Assembly (NCBI RefSeq): GCF_014838825.1 | Contig: NZ_JACYMO010000002.1 | Coordinates: 124,001-188,000 of the forward strand | DNA: 64,000 nt | Direction: 5' to 3' | Origin: Erwinia persicina | Lineage (GTDB): Bacteria; Pseudomonadota; Gammaproteobacteria; Enterobacterales; Enterobacteriaceae | In this document: positions 8,568 to 17,167 of the stretch, one piece after another | How the letters are laid out: each line of letters starts with the position of its first letter | Numbering within the stretch: the stretch's first letter is position 1 | Made by a program: the position numbers and the translations under genes | Notes under the pieces: model-generated | Database searches by the model: none | What the model saw: only the letters and a program-made list of their open reading frames with translations | What the model was told of the DNA's origin: nothing

Positions 8568-9392
8568 ATGCATATTGAGCTGTCAGGCCGCGACGACCCC
8601 GGGGCCAGGACCCTGGTGCTATCTGCCGGACTCGGCGGGCTGGGAAGCTTCTGGCTGCCGCAGATGAATGAACTGCGCCGGGCGTTTCGCGTGGTGGTTT
8701 ATGACCAGCGCGGCACCGGCCGCAGCCCGGATACCCTGCCGGAAGGCTACAGTATGCGGGACATGGCCTCTGAGCTGGCCTCCCTGCTGGAACAGCACCA
8801 TATTATGCTGTTCGATATAGTGGGCCACGCGCTCGGCGGCATGGTTGCCCTGCAGCTGGCGCTGGACTACCCGCAACGCGTCTCGCGGCTGGTTCTGGTC
8901 AACGGCTGGCTAACGCTGGATGCGCATACGCGACGCTGTTTTCACGTGCGGCAGGATCTGCTGATACACGCCGGCGTCGAGGCGTTTGTCCGCGCCCAGC
9001 CGCTGTTTCTCTACCCGGCTGACTGGCTGTCGGATAATCAGGCGCGCATTGAAGCGGAAGATACCCTGCACGCCGCACATTTTCAGGGGAGGGATAATTT
9101 ACTGAAGCGCCTCCACGCGCTGATGGCCTGTGACTACAGCGATCGGGCTGGCCGCATCACCCAGCCGGTACTGCTGCTCTGTTCCCGCGACGACCTGCTG
9201 GTGCCCTGGACCTGTTCTCAACGGCTGCAGGCAGCGCTGCCTCACGCTACCCTGCACCGCATGGACTGGGGGGGGCACGCGATGAGCGTCACCGACAGTT
9301 CTACCTTTAACTCTCTGCTGATGAGCTGGCTGCTGGAGAGCAGCCCGGCCGTCAGCCACGCCGATATGGAGCCACTATGTCAGAAGCCCTGA
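8568..9392 (+). CDS. rutD: Putative aminoacrylate hydrolase RutD
   Basis: A 274-residue alpha/beta-hydrolase that in the E. coli scheme helps convert 3-aminoacrylate to malonic semialdehyde. The nucleophile elbow reads GHALGG near residue 84, where most hydrolases have GxSxG. The missing serine is also my recollection of E. coli RutD, so it is a family trait. The acid in CSRDDLLVP and the histidine in [10 protein letters not shown] are present. The start at 8568 lies 10 bp after rutC. Its 3' end overlaps rutF by 16 bp, the place where E. coli has rutE. Confidence 0.92.
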   Translation: MHIELSGRDDPGARTLVLSAGLGGLGSFWLPQMNELRRAFRVVVYDQRGTGRSPDTLPEGYSMRDMASELASLLEQHHIMLFDIVGHALGGMVALQLALDYPQRVSRLVLVNGWLTLDAHTRRCFHVRQDLLIHAGVEAFVRAQPLFLYPADWLSDNQARIEAEDTLHAAHFQGRDNLLKRLHALMACDYSDRAGRITQPVLLLCSRDDLLVPWTCSQRLQAALPHATLHRMDWGGHAMSVTDSSTFNSLLMSWLLESSPAVSHADMEPLCQKP

Positions 9393-9910
9393 GTACGCCA
9401 GCCGCGGAAACCCTGCCTGCCAGCGTAGACAAACGACAGTTTCGTAACGCTATGGCGCGCCTGGGCGCGGCCGTTAACATCATTACCACTGATGGCCCCG
9501 CCGGCCGCGCCGGATTTACCGCCTCGGCCGTGTGCAGCGTCACCGACACGCCCCCCACCCTACTGGTGTGCCTGAATCGTTCCGCGTCAGTGTATGAGAC
9601 CTTCCAGCAAAACAGGCAGCTCTGTGTCAATACGCTGGCAGCTGGCCATGAAGATTTATCCACGTTGTTCGGCGGTAAAACGCCCATGGATCAGCGTTTT
9701 GCCGTCGCCAGCTGGTCCACGCTGGCCACCGGTTCGCCGATCTTAAGCGATGCGCTGGTGTCATTTGACTGCGTGGTCACCCAAGTGATGAGCGTGGGCA
9801 CCCACGACATTCTGGTCGGCGAAGCGCAGGCGCTGATAGTCAGTGACAACCCGCATGGCCTGATCTGGTTCGATCGCGGCTACCATCCGTTGCCCCAGCG
9901 CAGTTTCTGA
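9377..9910 (+). CDS. rutF: FMN reductase RutF
   Basis: A 177-residue flavin reductase-like (split-barrel) protein that supplies reduced FMN to RutA. Family motifs are [23 protein letters not shown] near residue 34, [18 protein letters not shown] near 60, [12 protein letters not shown] near 85, and the C-terminal DHILVGEA-type block with WFDRGYHPL. The 5' end overlaps rutD by 16 bp in another frame, which implies coupled translation. There is no rutE in front of it. Confidence 0.94.
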   Translation: MSEALSTPAAETLPASVDKRQFRNAMARLGAAVNIITTDGPAGRAGFTASAVCSVTDTPPTLLVCLNRSASVYETFQQNRQLCVNTLAAGHEDLSTLFGGKTPMDQRFAVASWSTLATGSPILSDALVSFDCVVTQVMSVGTHDILVGEAQALIVSDNPHGLIWFDRGYHPLPQRSF

Positions 9911-9944
9911 TTTTTCATGCAGTACTCATACTCCGGAGATCTCA

Positions 9945-11273
9945 ATGGCAGCTTCCTGGTTCCCGAAATGGTCGAAAACGACGGCATCAGCAACGGGTAT
10001 CGTCGCACCTGATGAAACACTGCCCGCTGGGCAAACGATGGTCATGGGCTTACAGCATGCGGTGGCGATGTTTGGTGCCACGGTACTGATGCCGCTGTTG
10101 ATGGGGCTGGATCCGAACCTGTCGATCCTGATGTCCGGGGTGGGTACGCTGCTGTTCTTCGCCATCACCGGAGGTCGCGTACCAAGCTATCTTGGTTCCA
10201 GCGCGGCGTTTGTCGGCGTGGTGATCGCCGTCACCGGGTTCAGCGGTCAGGGTCTTAATCCCCATCTCAGCGTCGCTCTCGGCGGAATTATTGCCTGCGG
10301 CCTGGTTTACACACTGATCGGGTTTGTGGTGATGAAGGCCGGTACCCGCTGGATAGAAAAGCTGATGCCGCCGGTAGTAACCGGTGCCGTGGTGATGGCC
10401 ATCGGTCTTAACCTGGCACCGATCGCCGTACGGGGTGTCTCTGCCTCCACGTTCGACAGCTGGATGGCGGTGATGACGGTGCTGTGCATTGGGGGGGTGG
10501 CGGTGTTTACCCGGGGTATGGTACAGCGCCTGCTGATCCTTATCGGGCTGATTGCCGCCTGGGCAATCTATGCCCTGCTGACCAACGGATTGGGCCTGGG
10601 GAAACCTGTCGATTTCAGCCTGCTGGCCAGCGCCCCCTGGTTGGGCATGCCGCTGATCACCCACCCGACTTTCAGTACCCAGGCGATGGTAATGATCGCC
10701 CCGGTCGCAGTGATTCTGGTGGCCGAAAACCTCGGGCATCTTAAAGCTGTGGCCGGTATGACCGGACGCAATCTTGACCCGTATATGGGCCGGGCCTTTG
10801 TCGGTGACGGGGTAGCCACCCTCCTGTCCGGCAGCGTCGGCGGTAGCGGCGTCACTACCTATGCGGAGAATATTGGCGTCATGGCGGTAACCAAGGTCTA
10901 CTCCACGCTGGTGTTTGTCGCCGCGGCGGTCATTGCTTTGATACTGGGCTTTTCGCCGAAGTTTGGTGCCTTAATTCACACCATTCCAGGCCCGGTCATT
11001 GGCGGAGCATCCATTGTCGTTTTCGGTCTGATCGCAGTGGCCGGAGCACGCATCTGGGTTCAGAATCATGTCGACCTGAGCCAGAATGGAAATCTGATTA
11101 TGGTGGCCGTCACGCTGGTGCTGGGGGCAGGAGATTTCGCGCTGAAGATCGGTAGCTTTACGCTGGGTGGAATTGGCACGGCCACCTTTGGCGCGATTTT
11201 ACTTAACGCGCTGCTCAGCTACCAGCGTACTGCGCCCTTAACCGGGCAGAGCGCAGTGCGTGAGGAGCGCTGA
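9945..11273 (+). CDS. rutG: Pyrimidine permease RutG
   Basis: A 442-residue NCS2 nucleobase:cation symporter with about 12-14 membrane segments, importing uracil and related pyrimidines for the rut pathway. The hallmark motifs are LQHAVAMFGATVLMPLLMG near residue 33, the substrate-site ENLGH near 262, and GGSGVTTYAENIGVMAVTK near 305. It is the last gene of the operon, 34 bp after rutF. Housekeeping uraA is the close alternative, but the operon position decides it. Confidence 0.95.
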   Translation: MAASWFPKWSKTTASATGIVAPDETLPAGQTMVMGLQHAVAMFGATVLMPLLMGLDPNLSILMSGVGTLLFFAITGGRVPSYLGSSAAFVGVVIAVTGFSGQGLNPHLSVALGGIIACGLVYTLIGFVVMKAGTRWIEKLMPPVVTGAVVMAIGLNLAPIAVRGVSASTFDSWMAVMTVLCIGGVAVFTRGMVQRLLILIGLIAAWAIYALLTNGLGLGKPVDFSLLASAPWLGMPLITHPTFSTQAMVMIAPVAVILVAENLGHLKAVAGMTGRNLDPYMGRAFVGDGVATLLSGSVGGSGVTTYAENIGVMAVTKVYSTLVFVAAAVIALILGFSPKFGALIHTIPGPVIGGASIVVFGLIAVAGARIWVQNHVDLSQNGNLIMVAVTLVLGAGDFALKIGSFTLGGIGTATFGAILLNALLSYQRTAPLTGQSAVREER

Positions 11274-11284
11274 CGCTGTCTGCT

Positions 11285-12220
11285 TCAGGGGCCGGAAGGC
11301 CCCTGTCTCTCTGCCTGCGGGGAATTTGGCTGTGCCGTTTTTTTGCGTTTTAACTTCATTTCACTGATCAGCACGCCCAGTACGATCAGCGCTCCCCCAA
11401 GCAGGGCGATGGCAGGCAGCCTTTCACCGGCGATGCGGCCGACAATACCAGCCCAAACCGGTTCTCCCGCATAGATCACCGTGGCGCGCGTAGGTGAAAC
11501 GCTGCGCTGCGCCCAGTTCATTGTCACCTGAATCAGGGCGCTGGCCATCCCGAGTCCCACAGCGCTGTAAAGCAGATAGGGGCTGAAAGACGGCACCGTC
11601 TCTCCGTTCGGGGCCATCATGATAAAACCAAACACCGACGCCGCCGCCAGCTGGATCACCGTAACCCGCTGGACGTTAACTTTTCCGGCACTGGCTCCAA
11701 TCAGAATAATTTCCGCGGCAATCGCCAGCGTACTCAGCAGGGTGGCGATTTCACCGGCGTTTAGCGCCAGTTCACCGCTTTCCGGGCCCGCCAGCAGCAG
11801 CAGACCACCAAATGCCAGCACGATCCCCGCCCACGACATCAGACCCGGCATCCGGCCGAGGAAAACCCACTGTAAAATGGGCACCAGCGGCACGTATAGC
11901 GCCGTGATAAAGGCCGATTTGCTGCTGGAAATGGTCTGCATGCCGTAGGTTTGCAGCCCGTAGCCCAGACCAATCGCCAGCCCTATCAGCGTGCCGGCCT
12001 TGATCTCGTACCAGGTCATTCCGCGCAGCACGCGCCAGGAAATAACGCCCAGCAGCAAGGCCGCCGTGGCAAAGCGCACACCAATAAAAAAGAACGGCCC
12101 ACTGACTGTCATGGCATGATGGACGGCCAGAAACGTCCCGCCCCAGACCATGGTAATGAGGATCAGTACCCCTTCCTGGGGATTCACTGCAAACTTATAA
12201 CGAGAAAACAAACCTGACAT
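11285..12220 (-). CDS. DMT/EamA-family transporter
   Basis: A 311-residue inner-membrane protein with ten hydrophobic segments in two five-segment repeats, the drug/metabolite transporter pattern. Typical landmarks are MVWGGTFLAVHHAM in the first segment, SSSKSAFITALYVPLVPILQW in the middle, and SPTRATVIYAGEPVWAGIVG in the second repeat. The C-terminus is a hydrophilic Lys/Arg/Pro-rich tail. The substrate cannot be told from the sequence; amino-acid or metabolite export is common in the family. The gene converges on rutG, with the two stops 11 bp apart. Confidence 0.8.
   Translation of the reverse strand: MSGLFSRYKFAVNPQEGVLILITMVWGGTFLAVHHAMTVSGPFFFIGVRFATAALLLGVISWRVLRGMTWYEIKAGTLIGLAIGLGYGLQTYGMQTISSSKSAFITALYVPLVPILQWVFLGRMPGLMSWAGIVLAFGGLLLLAGPESGELALNAGEIATLLSTLAIAAEIILIGASAGKVNVQRVTVIQLAAASVFGFIMMAPNGETVPSFSPYLLYSAVGLGMASALIQVTMNWAQRSVSPTRATVIYAGEPVWAGIVGRIAGERLPAIALLGGALIVLGVLISEMKLKRKKTAQPNSPQAERQGPSGP
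11286..11305. terminator. Hairpin at the rutG/EamA junction
   Basis: CAGGGGCC-GGAA-GGCCCCTG, perfect 8-bp arms with a GGAA loop, overlapping the last codons of the EamA gene. It is just behind the rutG stop and may act as its terminator although no T-run follows. Confidence 0.4.
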
Positions 12221-12300
12221 CAGAGTACTCTGCTGAAAATTTGGCGTCAGTGTGAGGGGTTAGCTGAGGAGGGTCAAGCGCTGTACATGGGGGCCGTCTG

Positions 12301-12322
12301 CACCGCCGGAAAACCGGCGGTG
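12301..12322. terminator. Hairpin downstream of the KGG-motif gene
   Basis: CACCGCCGG-AAAA-CCGGCGGTG is a perfect 9-bp stem with a tetraloop, 15 bp past the stop of the minus-strand KGG gene. No T-run follows, so termination is uncertain; it may protect the mRNA end. Confidence 0.4.
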
Positions 12323-12336
12323 GGTGGCATCCCTGA

Positions 12337-12525
12337 TTATGCTACGTCGTCCGTTTTACTTTTGCTGCCACGACTGTTTCGGCCGCCTTTTTCCCCGGCG
12401 GCAGAGGCGCGCTTAGGGTCATTTTTAAAATTTCCCCCGCTGACCTTCCCACCTTTGCGTCCCGCTTCTGATGCTCTTTGACGGTCTTCAGCGAAATTTC
12501 CAGATCCACCACGATGTTCTGCCAT
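12337..12525 (-). CDS. ymdF: KGG-motif stress peptide (YmdF/YciG family)
   Basis: A 62-residue, very hydrophilic protein with stress-induced acidophilic repeat (KGG) motifs: AGRKGGKVSGGNF near residue 21 and AGEKGGRNSRG near 42. The family is small, glycine- and lysine-rich, and often controlled by the general stress response. Its molecular job is unknown. A clear GGAGG site precedes the start. In E. coli ymdF lies between rutG and wrbA; here it sits between the EamA gene and yccJ, so position supports the ymdF name. Confidence 0.8.
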   Translation of the reverse strand: MAEHRGGSGNFAEDRQRASEAGRKGGKVSGGNFKNDPKRASAAGEKGGRNSRGSKSKTDDVA

Positions 12526-12856
12526 TTCTTACCTCCGATATAGTTAAGACATCATTCTGCATTGTGCCCGCTCACGCTGTGATGAACCGGTGCAATGGCA
12601 GCAGACGCTGTCGTCTGCCACCTGATTAAGCGTAGTGTATACCGTGGGGGATGTGCTCTTCCTGCCCGTTCCCTGTGCCGGGAAGGTGGGAACATGCTGA
12701 TTTCTCCTCTTAATTTTTATTAATGGATTGTGGCAAAAAATGTGGTGGCAGGCGATTTTCCAGGCAAATGCTACCCTCGCCACGGACAGTTCACCCCCGC
12801 TCTTCTATACTGATAAGTCACCTTAATAACGGACGACATCAACCCAGGAGAGCATT
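12526..12856. other. 331-bp intergenic region where wrbA would lie
   Basis: In E. coli wrbA stands between ymdF and yccJ. Here there is no open frame on either strand with flavodoxin-like sequence, and the stretch looks like ordinary intergenic DNA. TATACTGATAA at about 12809 may be part of the yccJ promoter, and CCAGGAGAG just before 12857 is its ribosome site. Confidence 0.6.
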
Positions 12857-13087
12857 ATGGCGACACAACAATCGAAAGCTCATCACGTTGGCGAATGGGC
12901 CAGTCTGCGCAACACCTCCCCCGAAATTGCCGAAGCCATTTTCGAGGTCGCAAATTACGACGAGCGGCTGGCTGAAGGGATCTGGGCGCAGCAGGGAAGT
13001 GATGAGGTGCTGTTACGTGCCTTTGAAAAAACCGATGCCGATGTCCTGACCTGGGACAGTAAGGTGGTTGAACGCAAGAACGTGTAG
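12857..13087 (+). CDS. yccJ: YccJ family small protein
   Basis: A 76-residue acidic soluble protein, nearly identical to E. coli YccJ in its central block ([19 protein letters not shown], residues 9-27) and at the end (VERKNV). No function is established. In E. coli it is the second gene of wrbA-yccJ, a stress-induced unit. Here wrbA is absent and yccJ has its own upstream region with a good AGGAGAG site. The hairpin at 13095-13112 (GCGGGC-N6-GCCCGC) follows the stop. Confidence 0.9.
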   Translation: MATQQSKAHHVGEWASLRNTSPEIAEAIFEVANYDERLAEGIWAQQGSDEVLLRAFEKTDADVLTWDSKVVERKNV

Positions 13088-13242
13088 CACAACGGCGGGC
13101 AGCGACGCCCGCTCTGATAATCAGCCCGGTGAGACTCGTCCGAGAACCGAAACGACCTTCATTCTGTCGACTACCCTTATACCGGGTTAACAGATTACAG
13201 CCAGAACCCGGCTGATTACTGACACTATCCAAAGGAGGCATC

Positions 13243-14616
13243 ATGCCGTACCAGACGATTAATCCCGCAAGTAATAAGCTGATCAAATCCTGGCCCGACC
13301 ACAGCGACAGCCAGATTGAACAGGCACTGGCCACGGCTGACGCGCTGTATCACTCTGACTGGTCTAAAGGGGCGATGCAGCCCCGTCTGCAGGTGCTGAA
13401 AAAGCTGGCAGACCTGATTGACAGCCGTGTTGACGCTCTGGCTGAAGCCGCCAGCGTCGAGATGGGCAAACTCATTGAACAGAGCCGGGGCGAAGTGCAG
13501 CTGTGCGCACAAATCGCCCGCTATTATGCTGAGAACGCAGAGCGTTTTCTTGCACCCACCCCGTATCCCACAGAGCTGGGCGAAGCGTGGGTTGAGAACC
13601 ATCCCATTGGTGTACTTGTCGCCGTTGAGCCGTGGAATTTCCCTTTCTATCAGCTGATGCGCGTACTGGCACCGAATCTTGCCGCCGGCAACCCGGTGCT
13701 GGCGAAGCATGCGCAGAATGTGCCGCACTGCGCTACCCTGTTTGAATCACTGGTAACGGAAGCCGGTGCTCCTGCGGGAGCCTGGACAAATATTTTTGCC
13801 AGTAACGATCAGGTCGCCACGCTGATTGCCGATGACCGGGTGCAGGGCGCGGCGCTGACCGGCTCCGAGCGTGCGGGCAGCGCCGTTGCGCAGCAGGCGG
13901 GCAAATACCTGAAAAAAACCACCCTCGAACTGGGCGGTAATGACGTGTTTGTGGTACTGGATGACTGCGACCTGGATAAAGCCGTGAAGGCAGGTGCAGG
14001 GGCGCGTCTGAGCAACTGCGGTCAGGTCTGTACGGCCGCCAAGCGCTTCCTCGTTCATGAGAAAGTGGCCGATCGCTTTATCGAAAAAATGACCGAAACG
14101 TTTAAAGCCGCAAAAATCGGCGATCCACTGGATGCCAGCACCACACTTGGCCCGCTGTCCTCGGCAGAGGCACGCGACAGCCTGCATAAACAGGTTCAGC
14201 AGGCGAAGGAAAAAGGCGCGAAAGTGCTGCTGGGCGGCGCACCGGTTCCGGGAGAAGGCTGTTTCTATCAGCCGACGATCCTGACCGGCATCACCCGCGA
14301 TAATCCAGCCTACTTCGAGGAGTTCTTCGGCCCCGTTGCACAGATCTACATCGTGAAAGATGATGATGAAGTGGTGAAACTGGCCAACGATTCGCACTAT
14401 GGCCTGGGCGGTGCGGTCTTTACCCGGGATATCAATCGGGGTAAAGCTCTGGCTTCCCGTATCGAAACCGGAATGGTGTACATTAACTCCGCGACCAATA
14501 CGGCAGCCGAACTGCCGTTCGGCGGCGTGAAGCGTTCAGGTTACGGCCGTGAGCTTTCCGACCTGGGGATCAAAGAGTTTGTGAACCAGAAGCTGGTGGT
14601 GGTGAGCAGCGATTAA
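13243..14616 (+). CDS. NAD(P)-dependent aldehyde dehydrogenase, succinate-semialdehyde type
   Basis: A 457-residue aldehyde dehydrogenase closest, from memory, to the Sad/YneI branch (succinate semialdehyde dehydrogenase). The catalytic glutamate is in LELGGND near residue 226 and the catalytic cysteine in NCGQVCTAAKR near 260; EPWNFPFYQ near 127 and the C-terminal PFGGVKRSGYGREL complete the family signature. An AAAGGAGG site precedes the start. It stands alone between yccJ and agp, where E. coli has no such gene, and a strong terminator follows. It could work in GABA or arginine breakdown, or on other semialdehydes; context does not decide. Confidence 0.85.
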   Translation: MPYQTINPASNKLIKSWPDHSDSQIEQALATADALYHSDWSKGAMQPRLQVLKKLADLIDSRVDALAEAASVEMGKLIEQSRGEVQLCAQIARYYAENAERFLAPTPYPTELGEAWVENHPIGVLVAVEPWNFPFYQLMRVLAPNLAAGNPVLAKHAQNVPHCATLFESLVTEAGAPAGAWTNIFASNDQVATLIADDRVQGAALTGSERAGSAVAQQAGKYLKKTTLELGGNDVFVVLDDCDLDKAVKAGAGARLSNCGQVCTAAKRFLVHEKVADRFIEKMTETFKAAKIGDPLDASTTLGPLSSAEARDSLHKQVQQAKEKGAKVLLGGAPVPGEGCFYQPTILTGITRDNPAYFEEFFGPVAQIYIVKDDDEVVKLANDSHYGLGGAVFTRDINRGKALASRIETGMVYINSATNTAAELPFGGVKRSGYGRELSDLGIKEFVNQKLVVVSSD

Positions 14617-14667
14617 TCGCATAGCGGGAGGCCGTAACGGGCTCCCGCAGGCTTAACGTCCTGGCAT

Positions 14668-14704
14668 AAAAAAGGGGTGACCGGTTAGCCGGTCACCCCT
14701 TTTT
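14668..14704. terminator. Strong bidirectional terminator
   Basis: AAAAAAGGGGTGACCGG-TTAG-CCGGTCACCCCTTTTT: perfect long stem with A-run before and T-run after, placed between the converging aldehyde dehydrogenase and agp genes. Confidence 0.93.
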
Positions 14705-14746
14705 ACGTCTGAATGCGGAACCGCCGTCAGCGGCCGTTCCGATCCC

Positions 14747-16348
14747 TTAGTTTGTTGCCGGCTGGACCGCCGGTTTAGCCGGCGTCGCGCTGTCCGCTGC
14801 TGCCTTATCGGCTTTCGCTTTTTCGGCAGAAGCTTTCTCTGCGGCGGCTTTATCCTTAGCCGCCTGCTCAGCCGCAGCCTTATCCGCTGTCGCTTTTTCT
14901 TTCGCCGCTTTATCCGCAGCGGCCTTATCGGCGGCAGCTTTCTCGGCCGAAGCTTTCGCCTGGGCGGCTTTGTCCGCTGCGGCCTGATCTGCGGCAGCTT
15001 TATCAGCCAGCGTTTTATTGACTACGGCTTTTTCGTCAGCGGGTTTCGCTGCCGGTGTGGCTGCTGCTGCTGCAGGTACCTGCTCTGCCACCTGCAGCGG
15101 TGTACCCTGCAGGGACTTGTTTAGTACCTGCGTGAACTGATCCCATGAACAGAAACCGTTAGCATCGGTCGGGCAGCCGGCCATTTGCAGCGTCACACGC
15201 TTCGGTGGGTTTGCCAGTGACAGGACTTCTGCATCACGTAGCTGGCCGGTGGTCTGATAAACATATTCAACCTTCACCAGTTCGCGATCGTTTTTCTTGT
15301 CGTGCCAGCGCTGGAACTGAACCATGCCGCCAATCGGCGTTTGCTCATTTTGTCCTGGCAGATCGTAAGGTTTGAAATCCAGCGCGGTCAGCAGTGAGGC
15401 GATATTTGAATCATGCCCCACCATTAGCGTCACTTTCGGGGCGCTGGCTTTATCCTGGTCGATCAGCTGACTACGAATGTAGTCCACCAGTGGAGCCGCC
15501 ACCTCACGGGCCACGACCGGAGAGGTAAACAGCGTGTCCTGATAGCCATTTTTAATCGCTGCCAGCTCTTTCCACTGTTCCGGGGTTTTAATCTGCCCCC
15601 AGGCGACCTGCTCCATCGGGAACCCTTCGTAATACTGCAGCGTAAAAGCATCGACCAGAGAATTACCGACTTTCAGCGGGCCTGAAACGTTTGGCTCTTT
15701 GCCATTATCGGCACTGAATTTATTCTGGTTAGTGCTGGAAAGATCGCACTGTTTTTTGCCGTCACAGGCCGGCGAATTTTTATAATCGATGATTTTTTCC
15801 AGGCGCTGGAAAGCCGGTTTTAACGCCAGTTTTTCGCCTTCGCCGTTGATGGCGGTCAGCGCCTGTTTGTTGAAGTCTTCGCTGTCGTTGGTGATCACCG
15901 GATTAAATACCGGGTCCATGGTTCCCATCTCGTCCTGGTGGGAAACGGCAATATCACAGCCGGGGAATGCGCCGGTGATAAAGAACTGCGCGGTCGCCAC
16001 CGTGCGTTGCAGGCTGTTGGCGTAAGCATAGATATCATCCGGTGCCGGACACTCTCCGTCTTTCACCAGCCCCTGCTGCGCCAGCCACTCACGGGTATAG
16101 CGCCCCATGTAGACCTCCAGTACGCCCCCTTTGGTGGTCAGCTGCCCGCCGGGTACGTCCCACTTTGGCCAGGCCTTTTTAGTCGCCTGTGCCAGTACAC
16201 TGCCATTGTCGGCTAACGGCGCGCGCAGGTTATGGCGGCTCATCATCAGGACTTGCTCAAGCTGATAATCACCATCAGCGGCCCAGGCAGGGATCGCGGA
16301 AAGTGCGGAGCAAACGGCCAGCGCACAGAGACTAAACTTTTTGATCAT
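14747..16348 (-). CDS. agp: Periplasmic glucose-1-phosphatase Agp with Ala/Lys-rich C-terminal extension
   Basis: A histidine acid phosphatase that hydrolyses glucose-1-phosphate in the periplasm. The start at 16348 gives 533 residues with a signal peptide ([12 protein letters not shown] to PAWA). The catalytic RHNLRAP follows near residue 38 and the HD proton donor is in [10 protein letters not shown] near 314. The first about 414 residues correspond to complete E. coli Agp. After [14 protein letters not shown] and a short helix come 119 extra residues: an Ala/Pro stretch, then about 70 residues of [14 protein letters not shown]-type repeats, then a Pro/Ala end. Such tails form long helices in TolA; here the role is unknown. 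The first ATG at 16369 would add seven residues. Confidence 0.92.
   Translation of the reverse strand: MIKKFSLCALAVCSALSAIPAWAADGDYQLEQVLMMSRHNLRAPLADNGSVLAQATKKAWPKWDVPGGQLTTKGGVLEVYMGRYTREWLAQQGLVKDGECPAPDDIYAYANSLQRTVATAQFFITGAFPGCDIAVSHQDEMGTMDPVFNPVITNDSEDFNKQALTAINGEGEKLALKPAFQRLEKIIDYKNSPACDGKKQCDLSSTNQNKFSADNGKEPNVSGPLKVGNSLVDAFTLQYYEGFPMEQVAWGQIKTPEQWKELAAIKNGYQDTLFTSPVVAREVAAPLVDYIRSQLIDQDKASAPKVTLMVGHDSNIASLLTALDFKPYDLPGQNEQTPIGGMVQFQRWHDKKNDRELVKVEYVYQTTGQLRDAEVLSLANPPKRVTLQMAGCPTDANGFCSWDQFTQVLNKSLQGTPLQVAEQVPAAAAATPAAKPADEKAVVNKTLADKAAADQAAADKAAQAKASAEKAAADKAAADKAAKEKATADKAAAEQAAKDKAAAEKASAEKAKADKAAADSATPAKPAVQPATN
14792..15007 (-). repeat. Degenerate ADKAAAE-type coding repeat at the 3' end of agp
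   Basis: About 72 codons encode imperfect five- to ten-residue units of A, K, D and E ([30 protein letters not shown]). The DNA repeats around GCGGCTTTATCC/GCAGCTTTCTC units in the plus-strand sense. Such runs can expand or contract. Confidence 0.8.
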
Positions 16349-16663
16349 ATGTATATTCCATTGATTCAAGGGGTGAACGTACCGGGCATAGTATGCAGCG
16401 CAGGCGCGTGCCGTGCATCAACGCTGACTCACCACAACCGCACTTCAGAGTGCAACGTCAGCGCATTGCTGTCGCCAGAACAGGCGGTAAATCATTAGTG
16501 AGAATATAGCAGACTCTGACCGCAGCGGTTTAGTGGCTTCAGGCGTTTGAAAAGAAACAAGATGTTTTTAGGAATGATCTAATCACCTGTTCTGCGAGAA
16601 AATAGCAGGAAAGCCGTGAAAACAGAAGGATAACCACGATAATTGCCCTGTCTTTCTCCGGCG
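16349..16663. other. 315-bp intergenic region upstream of agp
   Basis: Lies between the end of the fimbrial operon and the agp start, both on the minus strand. It must hold the agp promoter. I see no further gene; the frame 16232-16498 on the plus strand runs antisense into agp and has no coding character. Confidence 0.5.
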
Positions 16664-17167
16664 TTATAAGTACGCCACCGTAAATAATACCTGCGTCTGG
16701 AAGCGACCGGGGCTGACCACCGGTGAACGTGCTTTCAGTACCGTGGTAAAATGGAGTTGATTATCCCCTTCGTTAAGCCGTTGCCAGGCGACAGGCTGAT
16801 TATTCCGTACCGGCTGACCGTTTCGATCGCGCAGTTCAATCCCTACCGTCGTGTTCCCCTCCCCCACTGAAAACAGCCCGTCCGCATAAGACGTTCCCTG
16901 AAAAGTCACCTGTACCTGGTGGTGCAGCAGCGTGTGGCACCGGGCCAGCGCCAGATAAAAATCCCTTGCCGGTGAAGGATGACCGTTCTGCAGAGCTGCC
17001 GAACTGATCTCACCGAAATTAACCTCAATGCTGTCAGCGCCCGGCGCAATGGAACAGGGCGCATCCACGACCACACCTGACAGGTTTATTTTTCCGTAAC
17101 CATTCTCTGCAGCCTGGCTGCCTGGTGCCAGCAGTAAGAGCCCCCCGAGGATAGCAGCGTACTTCAT
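16664..17167 (-). CDS. Minor fimbrial subunit, type-1 pilin family
   Basis: A 167-residue pilin-domain protein with a signal peptide (cleavage after GSQA near residue 19), then the donor strand and pilin core. Fimbrial signatures are GKINLSGVVVDAPCSIAPG near residue 25 with the first cysteine, the second in LARCHTLL near 76, and the closing FTVAYL with the penultimate aromatic. It is the last gene of the fimbrial operon, and its ATG overlaps the stop of the regulator gene (ATGA). It is distinct from the major subunit at 22114, so probably a minor or terminator subunit (inference). Confidence 0.85.
   Translation of the reverse strand: MKYAAILGGLLLLAPGSQAAENGYGKINLSGVVVDAPCSIAPGADSIEVNFGEISSAALQNGHPSPARDFYLALARCHTLLHHQVQVTFQGTSYADGLFSVGEGNTTVGIELRDRNGQPVRNNQPVAWQRLNEGDNQLHFTTVLKARSPVVSPGRFQTQVLFTVAYL

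Noticed and set aside
9360-9400. A frameshift or sequencing error removing rutE
   Set aside because: rutD and rutF are both complete with normal ends and overlap by only 16 bp, so a deletion of a whole gene is more likely than an error.
14674-14698. GTGAC...GTCAC as a matS site for MatP
   Set aside because: matS has three bases between the arms; here there are ten, and the sequence is the stem of a terminator.
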